A DNA stretch of 7,283 bases from Bacteroidota bacterium (lineage in GTDB: Bacteria; Bacteroidota; Bacteroidia; Chitinophagales; Chitinophagaceae): assembly GCA_023411775.1 (NCBI GenBank), contig JAEYOL010000326.1, positions 1 to 7,283 of the forward strand, given 5' to 3'. The translations under genes and the position numbers were made by a program. Under the pieces are notes generated by a model. That model made no database searches, was not told where the DNA came from, and saw only the letters and a program-made list of their open reading frames with translations. Positions 6,284 through 7,283 of this stretch are shown here, piece by piece (the stretch's first letter is position 1; every line of letters begins with the position of its first letter).

Positions 6284-6353
6284 AATAGTCGGTAGTCTGT
6301 AGTCATTAGTCTGGAGTCAACAACACACTCACGACTGCCGACTGCCGACTACT
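6284..6353. repeat. Array B: inverted heptanucleotide array forming a long hairpin
   Basis: Seventy bases, exactly ten 7-bp steps. Five units of NNNAGTC (6284-6318) are followed by a 14-nt spacer (6319-6332) and three units of the inverse GACTNNN (6333-6353, including two identical GACTGCC). The halves pair: 6286-6304 with 6333-6351 match at 16 of 19 positions, and two of the three mismatches become G-U pairs in the minus-strand or plus-strand RNA. The loop is 28 nt. The TAG stop codon of the serine hydrolase (6349-6351) lies inside the last unit. TTTT follows the hairpin on the minus strand, so it may help end or protect that transcript (inference). Confidence 0.85.
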
Positions 6354-7283
6354 TAAGTGCCTGGTAGACTAGTACTTTAAACTTATCATGAATTTCACCC
6401 TGGCTTTGGGGGAACTCGTTTAGGAAGAGCTGGGCCACAATTTTTTCCTTAGGATCTATCCAATAGGTTGAACTAAACATACCGCCCCAGGAAAAAGATC
6501 CTGGTGATACGGGTGAATTTGCGATGCTTTTTTCCGTTGCAATACTAAAGCCCAGGCCCATTTTGGAATCGGAGGACCAGTTGGTCTTGTCGTACTGGCT
6601 TACGGTCATCATGTTGACTGTAGCGCGACCCAGTATTCTTTTCCCATTATATTCACCACCATTGAGCAGCATTTGCATAAAGATGGCATAGTCAAGCGCT
6701 GTGGATGAGAGGCCGCCACCGCCGGAATAATAGGTTCCTTCTGTTGCGGGATAATTAGTATCAAAATCACCATTTACATCCAGGTGGCCCGCAGCCTTGA
6801 TCACTTTTTTTGCAGAATCTTCTGTATACAATGTAGCGAGACGATTATATTTTTCTTTGGGCAGGTAGAAATAAGTGTCTTTCATGCCCAGTGGTTCAAA
6901 AATTCTTTTGCGGAAAAATTCATCAAGGCTCATGCCGCTTACCACTTCCACCAGGTAACCGAGCAGATCAGTGTTCAGGCCGTATGTCCATTTTTCACCG
7001 GGCTGGTGAAACAGCGGCAGCGAACCCAGCTTTTTCATTTTGTCGGCCAGTAATATTTTACCAACGCCGATACCACCCACTATACCGTTTTTAGCGTAGA
7101 TCGCCGTTGCTTCCTTACTGCCGATTTGCGCATAGCCGATCCCGGAAGTATGTGTAAGCAGGTCGTGGATCGTTATTTCGCGTTTTGCCGGCACGGTTGT
7201 ATAGGTCGAATCCGCATCATTGAATTTGTCGAGCACCTGCGGCTTGCTGAATTCAGGGATATATCGCGAGATCGGGTCCTTTA
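6349..7283 (-). CDS. Serine hydrolase, class C beta-lactamase family (5' end outside window)
   Basis: The 310 codons visible here are open to the right edge; the N-terminus lies beyond it. The first visible residues, KDPISRYIPEF, match the segment that follows the catalytic SxxK helix in this family, so the nucleophile Ser and Lys are just outside the window. Later family marks are visible. TIHDLLTHTSGIGY lies near 7125-7178. The second motif is WTYGLNTDLLGYLVEVVSG, with Tyr and downstream Asp as in EstB-type esterases rather than a classical YxN. A YYSGGGGLSSTALDYA glycine loop follows. SWGGMFSSTYWIDP contains WGG in the place of the KTG/HxG triad. The family includes esterases, D-aminopeptidases and DD-peptidase-like enzymes; the EstB-like motifs favour an esterase or peptidase over a true beta-lactamase. 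An internal GTG at 7234-7236 is not the start. The TAG stop sits inside heptad array B. Confidence 0.92.
   Translation of the reverse strand, partial: KDPISRYIPEFSKPQVLDKFNDADSTYTTVPAKREITIHDLLTHTSGIGYAQIGSKEATAIYAKNGIVGGIGVGKILLADKMKKLGSLPLFHQPGEKWTYGLNTDLLGYLVEVVSGMSLDEFFRKRIFEPLGMKDTYFYLPKEKYNRLATLYTEDSAKKVIKAAGHLDVNGDFDTNYPATEGTYYSGGGGLSSTALDYAIFMQMLLNGGEYNGKRILGRATVNMMTVSQYDKTNWSSDSKMGLGFSIATEKSIANSPVSPGSFSWGGMFSSTYWIDPKEKIVAQLFLNEFPQSQGEIHDKFKVLVYQALK

Noticed and set aside
5407..6353. CRISPR array
   Set aside because: The repeat period is 7 bp with no spacers of 25-40 bp, and no cas genes are present.
7234..7236. GTG as the start of the serine hydrolase
   Set aside because: The frame stays open upstream and encodes the conserved KDPISRYIPEF segment, so the true start lies beyond the window.

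Overview
The window looks like chromosomal DNA of a member of the Bacteroidota, most likely a Chitinophagaceae-type soil or sediment bacterium. This is inferred from the protein families and from the absence of clear Shine-Dalgarno sequences. The families include a short-lipobox TPR lipoprotein, a secreted carboxypeptidase-regulatory-like (CarboxypepD_reg-like) protein, a serine hydrolase of the class C beta-lactamase fold, and a conserved protein of a kind I associate with this phylum. No rRNA, tRNA, transposase, integrase or CRISPR array is visible. Six of the seven genes lie on the minus strand.

Reading in the direction of the minus-strand genes (right to left): a serine hydrolase enters from the right edge (6349-7283, 5' end missing). 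A 70-bp inverted heptanucleotide repeat follows. Next is a secreted protein of unknown role with an N-terminal carboxypeptidase-regulatory-like domain (5467-6237), then a second, 63-bp heptanucleotide array. The only plus-strand gene (5123-5311, a 62-residue YtxH-like membrane protein) converges on this array and ends in a strong intrinsic terminator. Divergent from it, a 181-residue conserved protein (4378-4923) is followed by an APC-family amino acid permease (2985-4283). A 334-bp intergenic stretch carries two direct copies and one inverted copy of a short motif. A TPR lipoprotein (1097-2650) comes next, then a secreted N-acyl-D-amino-acid deacylase (D-aminoacylase) that runs off the left edge (1-952).

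Two things stand out. First, the D-aminoacylase reading frame is fully open and motif-rich, except for one in-frame TAA immediately after the HTH metal motif. It is therefore either a very recent nonsense pseudogene or a base-call error. Second, three of the minus-strand genes have a degenerate tandem repeat directly at or beside the stop codon: a nonanucleotide for the TPR gene, and heptanucleotides of consensus RACTNNN for the two right-hand genes. In both heptad cases the stop codon itself lies inside the repeat.

A loose functional theme is possible. An envelope deacylase acting on N-acyl-D-amino acids, a serine hydrolase related to DD-peptidases, and an amino acid permease could together recycle D-amino-acid-containing material. 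The genes are separated by long gaps, however, and no single operon is evident. I did not find a clear new multi-gene system; the repeat arrays at stop codons are the most unusual signal.
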